A stretch of DNA of 64,000 nt from assembly GCF_002934665.1 (NCBI RefSeq), contig NZ_NIRS01000009.1, positions 186,001-250,000 on the forward strand, read 5' to 3'. The DNA is from Pseudomonas laurylsulfatiphila. GTDB taxonomy: Bacteria > Pseudomonadota > Gammaproteobacteria > Pseudomonadales > Pseudomonadaceae. The position numbers and the translations under genes are program-made. How positions within the stretch are numbered: position 1 is the stretch's first letter; every line of letters starts with the position of its first letter. This document shows, in pieces, positions 15,811 through 23,846 of the stretch. Below the pieces are notes generated by a model. It was given only the letters and a program-made list of their open reading frames with translations, did not search any database and was not told where the DNA came from.

Positions 15811-17863
15811 TAGCCCGCTACGCCATCTGCCCTGGCTGGTGCTGGCAATCGTAGGTGCGTGCGCCCTGGGTGTCGTGGCATTGCGCCGAGGTGAGGCAAT
15901 CAATGCCTTGTGGATTGTGGTCGCTGCCGTGGCCATCTATCTGGTCGCCTACCGCTACTACAGTCTGTTCATCGCCAACAGTGTCATGCAACTCGATGCG
16001 CGACGGGCCACTCCCGCCGTGATCAACAATGACGGTCTGGATTACGTTCCGACCAATAAACACATTCTCTTCGGTCACCACTTCGCCGCCATCGCTGGCG
16101 CGGGGCCGTTGGTCGGCCCGGTGCTGGCCGCGCAGATGGGCTACCTGCCCGGTACGCTGTGGCTGATCGCCGGCGTGGTGCTGGCCGGTTCGGTGCAGGA
16201 CTTCATGGTCCTGTTCATGTCCACCCGCCGCAACGGTCGCTCCCTGGGCGACATGGTCCGTGAAGAAATGGGCCGCATCCCCGGCACCATCGCGCTGTTC
16301 GGTTGCTTCCTGATCATGATCATCATCCTCGCGGTGCTGGCGCTGATCGTGGTGAAAGCTTTGGCCGAGAGCCCTTGGGGCATTTTCACGGTGATGGCGA
16401 CCATCCCGATCGCGATGTTCATGGGCATCTACATGCGTTACATCCGCCCGGGCCGCATCGGTGAGATCTCGGTGATCGGCGTGCTGTTGCTGCTCGGTTC
16501 GATCTGGCTCGGCGGGCAGATTGCCGCGGATCCGGTGTGGGCCAAGGCCTTTACCTTTACCGGTATCCAGATCACCTGGATGCTGATCGGCTACGGTTTC
16601 GTTGCCGCGGTGTTGCCGGTGTGGCTGATCCTGGCGCCCCGTGACTACCTGTCGACCTTCCTGAAAATCGGCACCATCGTCGCGCTGGCCATCGGCATCC
16701 TGGTGACCATGCCCGAGCTGAAAATGCCGGCCCTGACCCAGTTCATCGACGGCACCGGCCCGGTCTGGAAGGGCGGTCTGTTCCCGTTCCTGTTCATCAC
16801 CATCGCCTGTGGCGCGGTCTCGGGTTTCCACGCGCTGATCTCCTCGGGGACCACACCGAAACTGCTGGATAACGAAACCAATGCCCGCTACATCGGTTAC
16901 GGCGGCATGCTGATGGAATCGTTCGTGGCCATCATGGCCATAGTCGCCGCGTCGGTGATCGAGCCTGGTGTGTATTTCGCCATGAACAGCCCGGCGGCCG
17001 TGGTCGGCGGTGATGTGGTGGCCGTTGCGACAGCCGTCAGTAACTGGGGCTTCGCCATTACCCCGGAAGCCCTGCAGGCGGTGGCCCATGATATTGGTGA
17101 AACCACCATCCTGGCCCGTGCCGGTGGTGCGCCGACCCTGGCAGTGGGGATTGCGCAGATCCTGCACAGTGTTCTGCCGGGCGAGAACACCATGGCGTTC
17201 TGGTACCACTTCGCGATCCTGTTCGAAGCGCTGTTCATCCTGACCGCAGTCGACGCCGGTACCCGTGCCGGGCGCTTCATGCTTCAGGATTTGCTCGGCT
17301 CGTTCGTGCCGGCCCTGCGCCGCACCGAATCCTGGACCGCCAACCTGATCGCGACTGCCGGTTGCGTGGCCATGTGGGGTTATCTGCTGTACCAGGGCGT
17401 GATCGATCCGCTGGGCGGCATCAACACCTTGTGGCCGCTGTTCGGTATCTCCAACCAGATGCTGGCCGGCATTGCGCTGATGCTCGGCACCGTGGTGCTG
17501 ATCAAGATGAAACGCCAGCGCTACATTTGGGTGACCCTGGTGCCAGCCACGTGGTTGCTGATTTGCACCACCACCGCCGGCTTCATCAAGCTGTTCGACG
17601 CCAACCCGGCGATCGGCTTCCTGTCCCTGGCGAAAAAATACAGCGATGCCTTGGCTAACGGCCAGATCCTCGCCCCGGCCAAGGACATCACGCAAATGCA
17701 GCACGTGATCTTCAACGCCTATACCAACGCAACGCTGACCGCTCTGTTCCTGTTTGTGGTGTTCAGCATCCTGTTCTATGCGCTCAAGGTCGGTATATCC
17801 GCCTGGGGCAGCAAAGAGCGCACGGATAAAGAAGCGCCATTCCAGGCTCTGCCGGAAGCGTGA
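15797..17863 (+). CDS. cstA: Carbon starvation protein A family transporter
   Basis: The 688-residue inner-membrane protein has many hydrophobic helices and CstA family landmarks: HHFAAIAGAGPLVGPVLAAQMGYLPG near residue 95, GSVQDFMVLFMSTRRNG, GFHALISSGTTPK near residue 345, and LWPLFGISNQMLAGIAL near residue 545. E. coli CstA and BtsT import pyruvate and related compounds or peptides. ATG at 15797 is used; the extension to 15653 has no membrane or family character. The start is bracketed by two Hfq/Crc motifs, suggesting catabolite repression at translation. It is followed 15 bp later by its usual small partner. Confidence 0.94.
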   Translation: MKNNNSPLRHLPWLVLAIVGACALGVVALRRGEAINALWIVVAAVAIYLVAYRYYSLFIANSVMQLDARRATPAVINNDGLDYVPTNKHILFGHHFAAIAGAGPLVGPVLAAQMGYLPGTLWLIAGVVLAGSVQDFMVLFMSTRRNGRSLGDMVREEMGRIPGTIALFGCFLIMIIILAVLALIVVKALAESPWGIFTVMATIPIAMFMGIYMRYIRPGRIGEISVIGVLLLLGSIWLGGQIAADPVWAKAFTFTGIQITWMLIGYGFVAAVLPVWLILAPRDYLSTFLKIGTIVALAIGILVTMPELKMPALTQFIDGTGPVWKGGLFPFLFITIACGAVSGFHALISSGTTPKLLDNETNARYIGYGGMLMESFVAIMAIVAASVIEPGVYFAMNSPAAVVGGDVVAVATAVSNWGFAITPEALQAVAHDIGETTILARAGGAPTLAVGIAQILHSVLPGENTMAFWYHFAILFEALFILTAVDAGTRAGRFMLQDLLGSFVPALRRTESWTANLIATAGCVAMWGYLLYQGVIDPLGGINTLWPLFGISNQMLAGIALMLGTVVLIKMKRQRYIWVTLVPATWLLICTTTAGFIKLFDANPAIGFLSLAKKYSDALANGQILAPAKDITQMQHVIFNAYTNATLTALFLFVVFSILFYALKVGISAWGSKERTDKEAPFQALPEA

Positions 17864-17878
17864 TCGAGGATTTGCATC

Positions 17879-18076
17879 ATGTTCAATGACTTGAGTCGCC
17901 TCGGTAAATACCTCGGTCAGGCCGCGCGCCTGATGGTCGGCATGCCCGACTACGACAACTACGTCGAGCACATGCAGACCAAGCACCCGGACAAACCGGT
18001 GATGAGCTACGAGATGTTCTTTCGGGAGCGTCAGGAAGCCCGTTACGGTGGCAAGGGCGGGCCGAAGTGCTGTTGA
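17879..18076 (+). CDS. YbdD/YjiX family small protein (DUF466)
   Basis: The 65-residue soluble protein begins MFNDLSRLGKYLGQAARLMVGMPDYDNYVEHM and contains PDKPVMSYEMFFRERQEARYGG, the conserved face of the CstA-associated family, ending in KCC. It is encoded straight after cstA genes in many bacteria and in E. coli is needed for CstA-type pyruvate uptake. Here it starts 15 bp after cstA and surely belongs to the same transcript. Confidence 0.93.
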   Translation: MFNDLSRLGKYLGQAARLMVGMPDYDNYVEHMQTKHPDKPVMSYEMFFRERQEARYGGKGGPKCC

Positions 18077-18102
18077 TCCGACAACCCGGTTGATGCAGTC
18101 CG

Positions 18103-18202
18103 TGTAGGAGCGAGCTTGCTCGCGATGAACGCAAGGGCGACGCGTGTATTCAGAAAGCACGCATTATCGTTGACGTCCATCGCGAGCAAGCTCGCTCCTA
18201 CA
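18103..18202. repeat. REP pair, TAGGAGCGAGC type
   Basis: Inverted GTAGGAGCGAGCTTGCTCGC arms about 55 bases apart, between the YbdD-like gene and the GTPase gene. Confidence 0.85.
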
Positions 18203-18228
18203 GTTTTTTAGCGTAGGGAGATTTTGTT

Positions 18229-19200
18229 TTGCTCACTCCAATCCCGGTCACGATCCTCAGCGGCTTCCTCGGCGCCGGCAAGACCACCCTGTTGCGCCAC
18301 CTGCTCAAGGCCGAGCACGGCCTGAAAATCGCCGTGATCGAGAACGAATTCAGCGACGCCGGTATCGATACCCAGTTGTTGGGTGATGAGCCGGTACAAG
18401 TAATGACACTCTCCAACGGCTGCGTCTGCTGCACCATCCATACCGACCTGACCAAGGCGCTTTATCTGTTGCTCGAGCGTCTGGACCAGGGCGACATTGC
18501 CTTCGACCGCCTGGTGATCGAATGCACCGGACTGGCCGATCCTGCACCCGTGGCGCAAACCTTCTTCATCGATGAAGAACTGCGCGAGCGCTACATCCTC
18601 GACGGCATCATCACGCTGGTCGACGCGGCACATGCCGACTCGCACCTGACCCAGACCATCGCCCAGGCGCAGATCGGTTTCGCCGACCGCTTACTGGTGA
18701 GCAAGCGCGATCTGGTAGACGAGCCGACCTTTAGCGCGTTGAGTGAGCGCCTGACCCGCATTAACCGTCGTGCCCCGATCCGCGTGGTCGACCACGGCAA
18801 GATCGACCTGGCTGAATTGCTTGACGTGCGCGGTTTCAATCTCAACGCCGACCTCGGTGGCGGTGTGAGTTTGCGACCGGTCAGCCAGGCACCATCCATC
18901 GATCGTATTTCCAGTCTGGTCCTGCGCACTGAAAAGCCGCTGGATATCGACAGACTCAGCGAGTTCATGAACGAACTGCTGGAGGAGCATGGCAAGCAGT
19001 TGCTGCGCTACAAAGGTGTATTGAACATCCTCGGTGAACCACGGCGCATGGTGTTTCAGGGGGTACTGAAGCTTTATGGTTTCGACTGGGATACCGAGTG
19101 GGCTGAAGACGAAGTGCGCGAGAGCGTGATCGTGTTCATTGCCGATGATTTGCCGGAAGAGAAAATTCGTGAGGGGTTTGCACGGGTGGCGGCGGTCTGA
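18229..19200 (+). CDS. yjiA: CobW/YjiA-family metal-binding GTPase
   Basis: The 323-residue protein has the COG0523 layout. Walker A SGFLGAGKTTLL is near the N-terminus, followed by the metal-binding CxCC motif in LSNGCVCC near residue 65, ECTGLADPAP, and the SKRDLVD base-recognition motif near 164. A CobW C-terminal domain follows from about 230. These GTPases load or sense zinc, nickel or cobalt. The chosen start is TTG at 18229 with a good GGGAG site eight bases before it; no better ATG is available at the family start. Location after cstA and its partner is conserved in Pseudomonas. A REP pair separates it from them. Confidence 0.9.
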   Translation: MLTPIPVTILSGFLGAGKTTLLRHLLKAEHGLKIAVIENEFSDAGIDTQLLGDEPVQVMTLSNGCVCCTIHTDLTKALYLLLERLDQGDIAFDRLVIECTGLADPAPVAQTFFIDEELRERYILDGIITLVDAAHADSHLTQTIAQAQIGFADRLLVSKRDLVDEPTFSALSERLTRINRRAPIRVVDHGKIDLAELLDVRGFNLNADLGGGVSLRPVSQAPSIDRISSLVLRTEKPLDIDRLSEFMNELLEEHGKQLLRYKGVLNILGEPRRMVFQGVLKLYGFDWDTEWAEDEVRESVIVFIADDLPEEKIREGFARVAAV

Positions 19201-19207
19201 GGTTTTT

Positions 19208-19319
19208 ATGGCGTCTTTGAGGACGCCATCGGGGGCAAGCCCGGCTCCCACAGGTTTCTGGTTGAACACAATGTCTGTGCTCATCCACGAACACTGTGGG
19301 AGCGGGCTTGCCCGCGATG
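19208..19319. repeat. REP-like element after the GTPase gene
   Basis: A short ATGGCGTC/GACGCCAT hairpin followed by inverted GGCTCCCACAG and CTGTGGGAGCGGGC arms, lying between convergent genes. The pair carries GGGCAAGCCCG cores rather than CTGCTCGC. Confidence 0.75.
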
Positions 19320-19323
19320 CGAT

Positions 19324-20004
19324 CTAGCCGGCAACACAATGTTCACGGGTTGTATTGAGCAGTGTCTGTTCCAGATGATCCAGATGCCGGTTAATCAGCA
19401 TGGTCGCTGTCGCAGTATTTCCACGTTCAACAGCATCAACAATCGCCAAATGATCCTGCCAGGCACAACAACTGTGCATCTGCTCCTCACACTGCGCAAT
19501 CGCCAACGAAGTCAGTGGCACAAGGCTCTCAAGAAAGTGCGCTAGCGGTGCATTTCCCGCCATTTGTGCCAGCTGCAAATGAAACTCTCCCGACAAACGA
19601 ATCGCCCGGCCACGCTCGGCGCATTGACGCTCGTTTTCGACCAGTGTCCGCAGGCACTTCAAGTCTTGCGCGCTCGCTCGCTGACCGGCCAGCCGCACCA
19701 GCATGACCTCGGCCAGCCGCCGGGCGTGCAGTGTCTGCCGGGTCTGCTCGGCATCAAGCTCGGCGACGCGGGGGCGATGGTTGGCGCGAAGGAGGATGAT
19801 GTGCTGATGGGACAGTCGCATCAGCACATCACGCATGTCGCTGCGCCGGGCACCGAACATCTGCGCAAGGCTTTCTTCGGTAAAGCGACTGGCCGAATGG
19901 ATGCGCTGCTCGAAAATGGCCTCGAGGACCCGGGAATACAGATCATCCACTGAAGGGCGGACGGGCAGGGTGGCGAGTGTTTGTGGCGAGGCGAAGCGGT
20001 TCAT
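19324..20004 (-). CDS. GntR-family (FCD) transcriptional regulator
   Basis: The 226-residue protein has an N-terminal winged HTH (roughly residues 20-85, FTEESLAQMFGARRSDMRDVLMRLS) and an FCD ligand domain with the usual acidic and histidine metal ligands (FHLQLAQMAGN, then DHLAIVDAVERG and NRHLDHLE). It is the third gene on the minus strand after the transporter and another GntR gene, 25 bp below the latter, so the three form a likely operon. Ligand unknown; a dicarboxylate or related carboxylate is plausible from context. Confidence 0.87.
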   Translation of the reverse strand: MNRFASPQTLATLPVRPSVDDLYSRVLEAIFEQRIHSASRFTEESLAQMFGARRSDMRDVLMRLSHQHIILLRANHRPRVAELDAEQTRQTLHARRLAEVMLVRLAGQRASAQDLKCLRTLVENERQCAERGRAIRLSGEFHLQLAQMAGNAPLAHFLESLVPLTSLAIAQCEEQMHSCCAWQDHLAIVDAVERGNTATATMLINRHLDHLEQTLLNTTREHCVAG

Positions 20005-20029
20005 GGCCGATCTCCAGTTCGAAGAGGTT

Positions 20030-20734
20030 TCAACTGCCGAGGTTGTCTTCCGGTATGTTCAGTTCGATACCCATGCGTTGGCCTTCGCGCAGAATGTGCC
20101 GGCGCATCTCGGCACTGGCCTGGGCGCTGTTCTTGCTGCGGATGGCCCGCACCACGGCTTCGTTTTCTTCAAGTCGCTCGGCCAGATGCTCCGGTGAGTT
20201 GCGCAACACTTCGGCGCTTTGCTTGAGGGCATTGCTGGTTTGCTGCACCACACTCTGGAAGATCGGGTTCGACGTCAGCGTGAACAGTTCTTCGTGGAAC
20301 GCGATGTAGGCGGTTACGCCGGCTTCACTGTCATTGGCCTCAAGGGCTTCGCGCATGTCCATCAGGGTCAGACGCAGTTGCCCGACCTCCTTGCTGCTGA
20401 TGGACTGCGCGACGAGACCGACGATGAATGGCTCAAGGGTGTAGCGCAGTTGCAGCACGTCTTCCAGGCTCGCTGCGGCCACCGCGTTGTCATGCGCCTG
20501 GCTGTCGGCCAGATTGGCTTCGAGCACCACCACGCCTTTGCCCGGCATCGAGCGCACCAGCCCGAGGGTTTCCAGAACGATGACGGCTTCACGCAGGCTC
20601 GGACGGCTGATACCCAGTTGTTCGGCCAGTTCACGTTGCCCCGGCAGCATTTCGCCGGAGCGCCACTGACCTCGGGCCAAAGCGGCCCGAAGTTTTTCTA
20701 CCACTGAATTGACGACGGTTGATGAGGTAATCAC
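20030..20734 (-). CDS. FadR-type GntR regulator
   Basis: From a GTG at 20734 the product has 234 residues: an N-terminal GntR HTH (LPGQRELAEQLGISRPSLREAVIVLETLGLV) and an FCD effector domain (from about residue 85; FHEELFTLTSNPIF, then MRRHILREG). The GTG has a GGAG site nine bases before it. A longer frame begins at an ATG at 20782, but that reading would place a ten-pair hairpin (20751-20775) inside the gene and overlap the transporter stop, so it is less likely. Gene order suggests it controls the transporter, perhaps through the two GGTCTTACC sites upstream of that gene. Confidence 0.85.
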   Translation of the reverse strand: MITSSTVVNSVVEKLRAALARGQWRSGEMLPGQRELAEQLGISRPSLREAVIVLETLGLVRSMPGKGVVVLEANLADSQAHDNAVAAASLEDVLQLRYTLEPFIVGLVAQSISSKEVGQLRLTLMDMREALEANDSEAGVTAYIAFHEELFTLTSNPIFQSVVQQTSNALKQSAEVLRNSPEHLAERLEENEAVVRAIRSKNSAQASAEMRRHILREGQRMGIELNIPEDNLGS

Positions 20735-20750
20735 TTGTTCGCTCCATGAG

Positions 20751-20775
20751 CCGTGCCTGCGGTCGGCAGGCACGG
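20751..20775. other. Hairpin between transporter and regulator genes
   Basis: CCGTGCCTGC/GCAGGCACGG stem with a five-base loop and no T run, between the transporter stop and the regulator's GTG start. It may reduce read-through or protect upstream mRNA, giving more transporter than regulator. Confidence 0.5.
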
Positions 20776-20782
20776 CGATCAT

Positions 20783-22096
20783 TCAGAATTCTTTGGCTGC
20801 CGCTTGAGCAACCGGTTTTCTCGGCTGAAAGGTGTAACCGGCCTGGCCGGAAAGTACCTTGTTCGCCCGCTGCACATCGATGTCCTTTTCCCACCGAGCG
20901 ATGGCCACGGTCGCCACACAGTTGCCAATCAGGTTGGTCAGCGCCCGGCCGATGCCCATGAACCAGTCCACGGCCAGCACCAGCACCAGACCCACCACCG
21001 GAATTGCCGGAATAGCTGTCAGGGTGGCCGCCAGAATCACCAGCGCCGAGCCGGGAATACCGTGGGCGCCTTTGGATGTGATCAGCGACACCAGCAGAAT
21101 GGTCAGCAGGTCAGTCATGGCCAACGGCGTGCCGGTGGCGTTGGCGATGAACACGATGGCCAGGGTCAGGTAGATCGAGAAACCGTCGAGGTTGAATGAG
21201 TAACCCGTTGGAATCACCAACCCGACCGTCGAACTGCCGATGCCCAGGTGCTCAAGCTTGCGCATGATTTGTGGCAGCACCGCGTCGGACGAAGCGGTGC
21301 CCATGACGATCAGCAATTCTTCGCGCAGGTACTTGAGCAGCGGCCACATTTTCAAGCCGGAAAGGCGCATCACCAGGCCGAGAATCAGGGCCACGAAGGC
21401 AACACAGGTCAGGTAGAAGAGGCCGACCAGGCTGCCCAGGTGCTGCAGCGAGTCCAGGCCATATTTGCTGGTGGTGAAGGCGATCGCACCGAATACACCG
21501 ATCGGTGCCAGTCGCACGATCATGCCCATGATGCGGAAGATCACGTGGCTGAGCTCATTGATCAGCCGCGAAATACCCGATGCCGCCTCGCCCACCAGAT
21601 TCAGGGCACTACCGAACAACACTGAAAACAGCAGGACCTGCAGGATATTGTTATCGGCAAAGGCACCGATCACCGAAGTCGGAATCAGGTCCATCAAGAA
21701 CTGCGTGGTGGTGTGCATGTGCTGACTGCGCTGGGCAATATCGCCCATGTCGGCTGCGGAAAGCTGCTCCAGGTGAATGTTCGCGCCGCTGCCGATACCG
21801 GTGCTGAAGGCGAACACCAGGCCAATCACCAGGGCGATGGTGGTCAGCACTTCGAAGTAGATTACCGATTTCAGACCGATGCGCCCGACCTTTTTCAGGT
21901 CGCCGGCACCGCTGATGCCGCTGACCACCACACAGAACACGATCAAGCCGATGAGCATCTTGATCAGCTTGATGAAGCCGTCGCCGAGGGGTTTGAGTTG
22001 GGCGGAGTATTCGGGAAGGGTCAGTCCGCAGACGATGCCGAGCACCAGTCCGAGAACCACTTGGAGGAAGATTGAACGCGAGCACCATCTGAGCAT
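20783..22096 (-). CDS. DctA-family dicarboxylate:cation symporter
   Basis: The 437-residue protein is a DAACS (DctA/GltP) carrier. The N-terminal FLQVVLGLVLGIVCG, the SVIGAFADNNILQVLLFSVLFGSAL stretch, the serine-rich TASSDAVLPQIMRKLE hairpin, the GYSFNLDGFSIYLT motif of the sodium and substrate site, and GIPGSALVILAATL are all present in order. DctA-type members import succinate, fumarate and malate; amino-acid specificity cannot be excluded. Start is ATG at 22096. Two GntR regulators follow on the same strand. Confidence 0.9.
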   Translation of the reverse strand: MLRWCSRSIFLQVVLGLVLGIVCGLTLPEYSAQLKPLGDGFIKLIKMLIGLIVFCVVVSGISGAGDLKKVGRIGLKSVIYFEVLTTIALVIGLVFAFSTGIGSGANIHLEQLSAADMGDIAQRSQHMHTTTQFLMDLIPTSVIGAFADNNILQVLLFSVLFGSALNLVGEAASGISRLINELSHVIFRIMGMIVRLAPIGVFGAIAFTTSKYGLDSLQHLGSLVGLFYLTCVAFVALILGLVMRLSGLKMWPLLKYLREELLIVMGTASSDAVLPQIMRKLEHLGIGSSTVGLVIPTGYSFNLDGFSIYLTLAIVFIANATGTPLAMTDLLTILLVSLITSKGAHGIPGSALVILAATLTAIPAIPVVGLVLVLAVDWFMGIGRALTNLIGNCVATVAIARWEKDIDVQRANKVLSGQAGYTFQPRKPVAQAAAKEF

Positions 22097-22165
22097 GGGA
22101 GGAATCCTGGTCGGTGTCCTGGCTGCCGTACGCTGCGCGCATTAGCTTCAGGACTTAATTATTGT

Positions 22166-22174
22166 GGTCTTACC
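22166..22174. promoter_or_regulatory. Operator-like GGTCTTACC, proximal copy
   Basis: GGT-N3-ACC fits the half-site geometry of FadR-subfamily GntR operators. It lies 70 bp upstream of the transporter start and is repeated exactly at 22251. Confidence 0.5.
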
Positions 22175-22250
22175 GGTATGTCCAGTGCAGACGCAGTCTA
22201 GGCGCTGTTTTGTGGGGTTCGCAAGCGAAAATTGCGCGATTGGCATGACC

Positions 22251-22259
22251 GGTCTTACC
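22251..22259. promoter_or_regulatory. Operator-like GGTCTTACC, distal copy
   Basis: Second exact copy of the nine-base sequence, 85 bp from the first, close to eight helical turns, which would put both sites on the same DNA face. Confidence 0.5.
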
Positions 22260-22298
22260 AGTTGTGTGGGAAGCCCCGACCTTGAGCCTTCTCATATG

Positions 22299-22330
22299 AA
22301 AAAATGCCAGTCGGCAGGGCTGACTGGCAT
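22299..22330 (-). terminator. Terminator of the orphan paralogue pair
   Basis: ATGCCAGTC/GACTGGCAT stem with a nine-base loop. On the minus strand it is followed by six T. It lies about 75 bp after the stop of the gene ending at 22405 and separates it from the transporter promoter. Confidence 0.8.
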
Positions 22331-22404
22331 CGGGGTGTCATTGCTGGACCTCTGAGAGGTGGTTCACACCGGGAGGTTTATTGCCCTGACTTATTGCAGT
22401 TTGC

Positions 22405-22962
22405 TCAATTTACACCGGGGACGTTGCGCTCAATAATCTTCAGTCTGAAAGATACAAGACTCCCGCCGCGGTTTTGGTCATCAGTGAAAACTGGAAAGGT
22501 GGGCGGACCGCCATAGGTGTGAACCAGTCGCCGTTGCGGCCCGGTTACGAGATAAACGTCACTGACTTCGTTTGGAATTTCATCCAGTTTCACAACAACG
22601 CTGTCACTGTTAAGGATACGGAAGTAAGTTGGGTCATCTCCTGTAAACATGCTCAAATTGCGAGGCGACCCTTCCATGCTTGCAGTTTTAGTGAACTGTC
22701 CGACTCCGTTTCTGTCTTTAATCCTGATGGTGTACACATCGTCGTGATAGGTGAATAAGAAAATATCGGGAATGACACCTTCCCCGTAGCTCAATTCTTG
22801 GGGGTTTTCGTTATCAAGTATGCTTTGAAGAAAATAGCGCGACCCATTTTCAAGTTCGGGATCTTCGAGCAGCTTGGATATGACCTTGCGGGCTTCTGCT
22901 ACCGGTTTGTCACCGACAAGAAGTTTAGCGGTGAACGATTGTTGTTCGTCTGTATTTTGCAT
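22405..22962 (-). CDS. Protein of unknown function, paralogue A
   Basis: The 185-residue soluble protein has no signal peptide or membrane segment. I do not recognise the family. It is clearly homologous along its length to the product of the next gene upstream: both share QSFTAxL at the start, a central YHDDVYTI block, GQFT-x-TASMEG, GDDPTYFRI and a proline-rich C-terminal part (TYGxxPxFPV). The composition suggests a beta-rich fold. Base composition is more AT-rich than surrounding core genes. The ribosome site CACGGAAGAG is shared with the paralogue, so the duplication included the leader. A hairpin terminator follows. Confidence 0.8.
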   Translation of the reverse strand: MQNTDEQQSFTAKLLVGDKPVAEARKVISKLLEDPELENGSRYFLQSILDNENPQELSYGEGVIPDIFLFTYHDDVYTIRIKDRNGVGQFTKTASMEGSPRNLSMFTGDDPTYFRILNSDSVVVKLDEIPNEVSDVYLVTGPQRRLVHTYGGPPTFPVFTDDQNRGGSLVSFRLKIIERNVPGVN

Positions 22963-23022
22963 GATATATAACTCTTCCGTGAGAATGGATGTTTGTTTTT
23001 GATTGTTCTTATAGCGGTGTGT

Positions 23023-23565
23023 TCAGCGTGTTGGTGAAACATAGCGTTGGAGGATTTTCAGTTCAAGGAACAAAGTTCGGCCGCGATTCTTTAGATCGGT
23101 TAGCACCGGGAAGCTAGGTTGATCGCCATAGGTTAGAACCTCCCGGTGTTGCGGTCCGGATCGTAAGCGAATTCTATTCAGTTCGTTTGGCATGTCATCT
23201 AATTTCGCATATCCGCCCTGGTGAATGATCCGAAAATAAGTAGGGTCATCGCCATCGAAGACTGTTAAGTTGCGGAGTTCACCCTCCATGCTTGCAGTAT
23301 TTGTGAACTGACCGTTTTCGTCTGCAATCTTGATGGTATAGACATCGTCGTGATAAGCGAAAAGGAAGGTTTCGGGGGTTACTTCTTCGCCGTAACTCAG
23401 GAGATTGCTGGAATAGATGAGCTGTTTTCGGAAGACTCCGGCCCAATACTCTGAGACTTCAGGAGCCGCGAGCTTCTTTTCAAGTATTTTGCGGGATATG
23501 GCTATCGGCGTGTTATTGACAAAAAGTTGCGCGGTGAACGATTGATTTACATCCATGGTTTGCAT
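23023..23565 (-). CDS. Protein of unknown function, paralogue B
   Basis: A 180-residue protein, the upstream member of the tandem pair. It begins MQTMDVNQSFTAQLFVNN, carries FLFAYHDDVYTIKIADENG and GDDPTYFRIIHQGG, and ends without a membrane anchor or signal. The two copies are roughly half identical by eye, so the duplication is not recent or has diverged quickly. The gap between the genes is 60 bp and both are on the minus strand, so they are probably co-transcribed. No known toxin, immunity or enzyme motif was seen. The 280 bp upstream is AT-rich and holds only the glyA terminator and the presumed promoter of this pair. Confidence 0.8.
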   Translation of the reverse strand: MQTMDVNQSFTAQLFVNNTPIAISRKILEKKLAAPEVSEYWAGVFRKQLIYSSNLLSYGEEVTPETFLFAYHDDVYTIKIADENGQFTNTASMEGELRNLTVFDGDDPTYFRIIHQGGYAKLDDMPNELNRIRLRSGPQHREVLTYGDQPSFPVLTDLKNRGRTLFLELKILQRYVSPTR

Positions 23566-23795
23566 GATCTAATACTCTTCCGTGATGCGTTAATAATGCT
23601 CGTGGTGGGTTGTAAGTGAGATTATCATGAGGTTTTAAAGTTTGGATCTTGGTTGTGTTTCAAAATAATAGGTGTTAATTGGTAATGTTCGGGGCTGCTA
23701 TTTAGATGGAGTATGTATTTGGTGGGGCTGTTTTTTATGAAGCTATTAGTATCGATTCGTAAGGATAGTTATAGGTGGTTAGAAATCCCAGGCGT

Positions 23796-23824
23796 AAAAA
23801 AACCGGCACAAGTGCCGGTTTTTT
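23796..23824. terminator. glyA terminator
   Basis: AACCGGCAC/GTGCCGGTT stem with A run before and T run after, 22 bp beyond the glyA stop on the minus strand; it could also act in the other direction. Confidence 0.88.
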
Positions 23825-23846
23825 AACTGCGATTGAACGGGGCTGA

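Noticed and set aside
15818..18160. 780-residue open frame on the minus strand
   Set aside because: Antisense to cstA and its partner; histidine- and glutamine-rich translation typical of a shadow frame.
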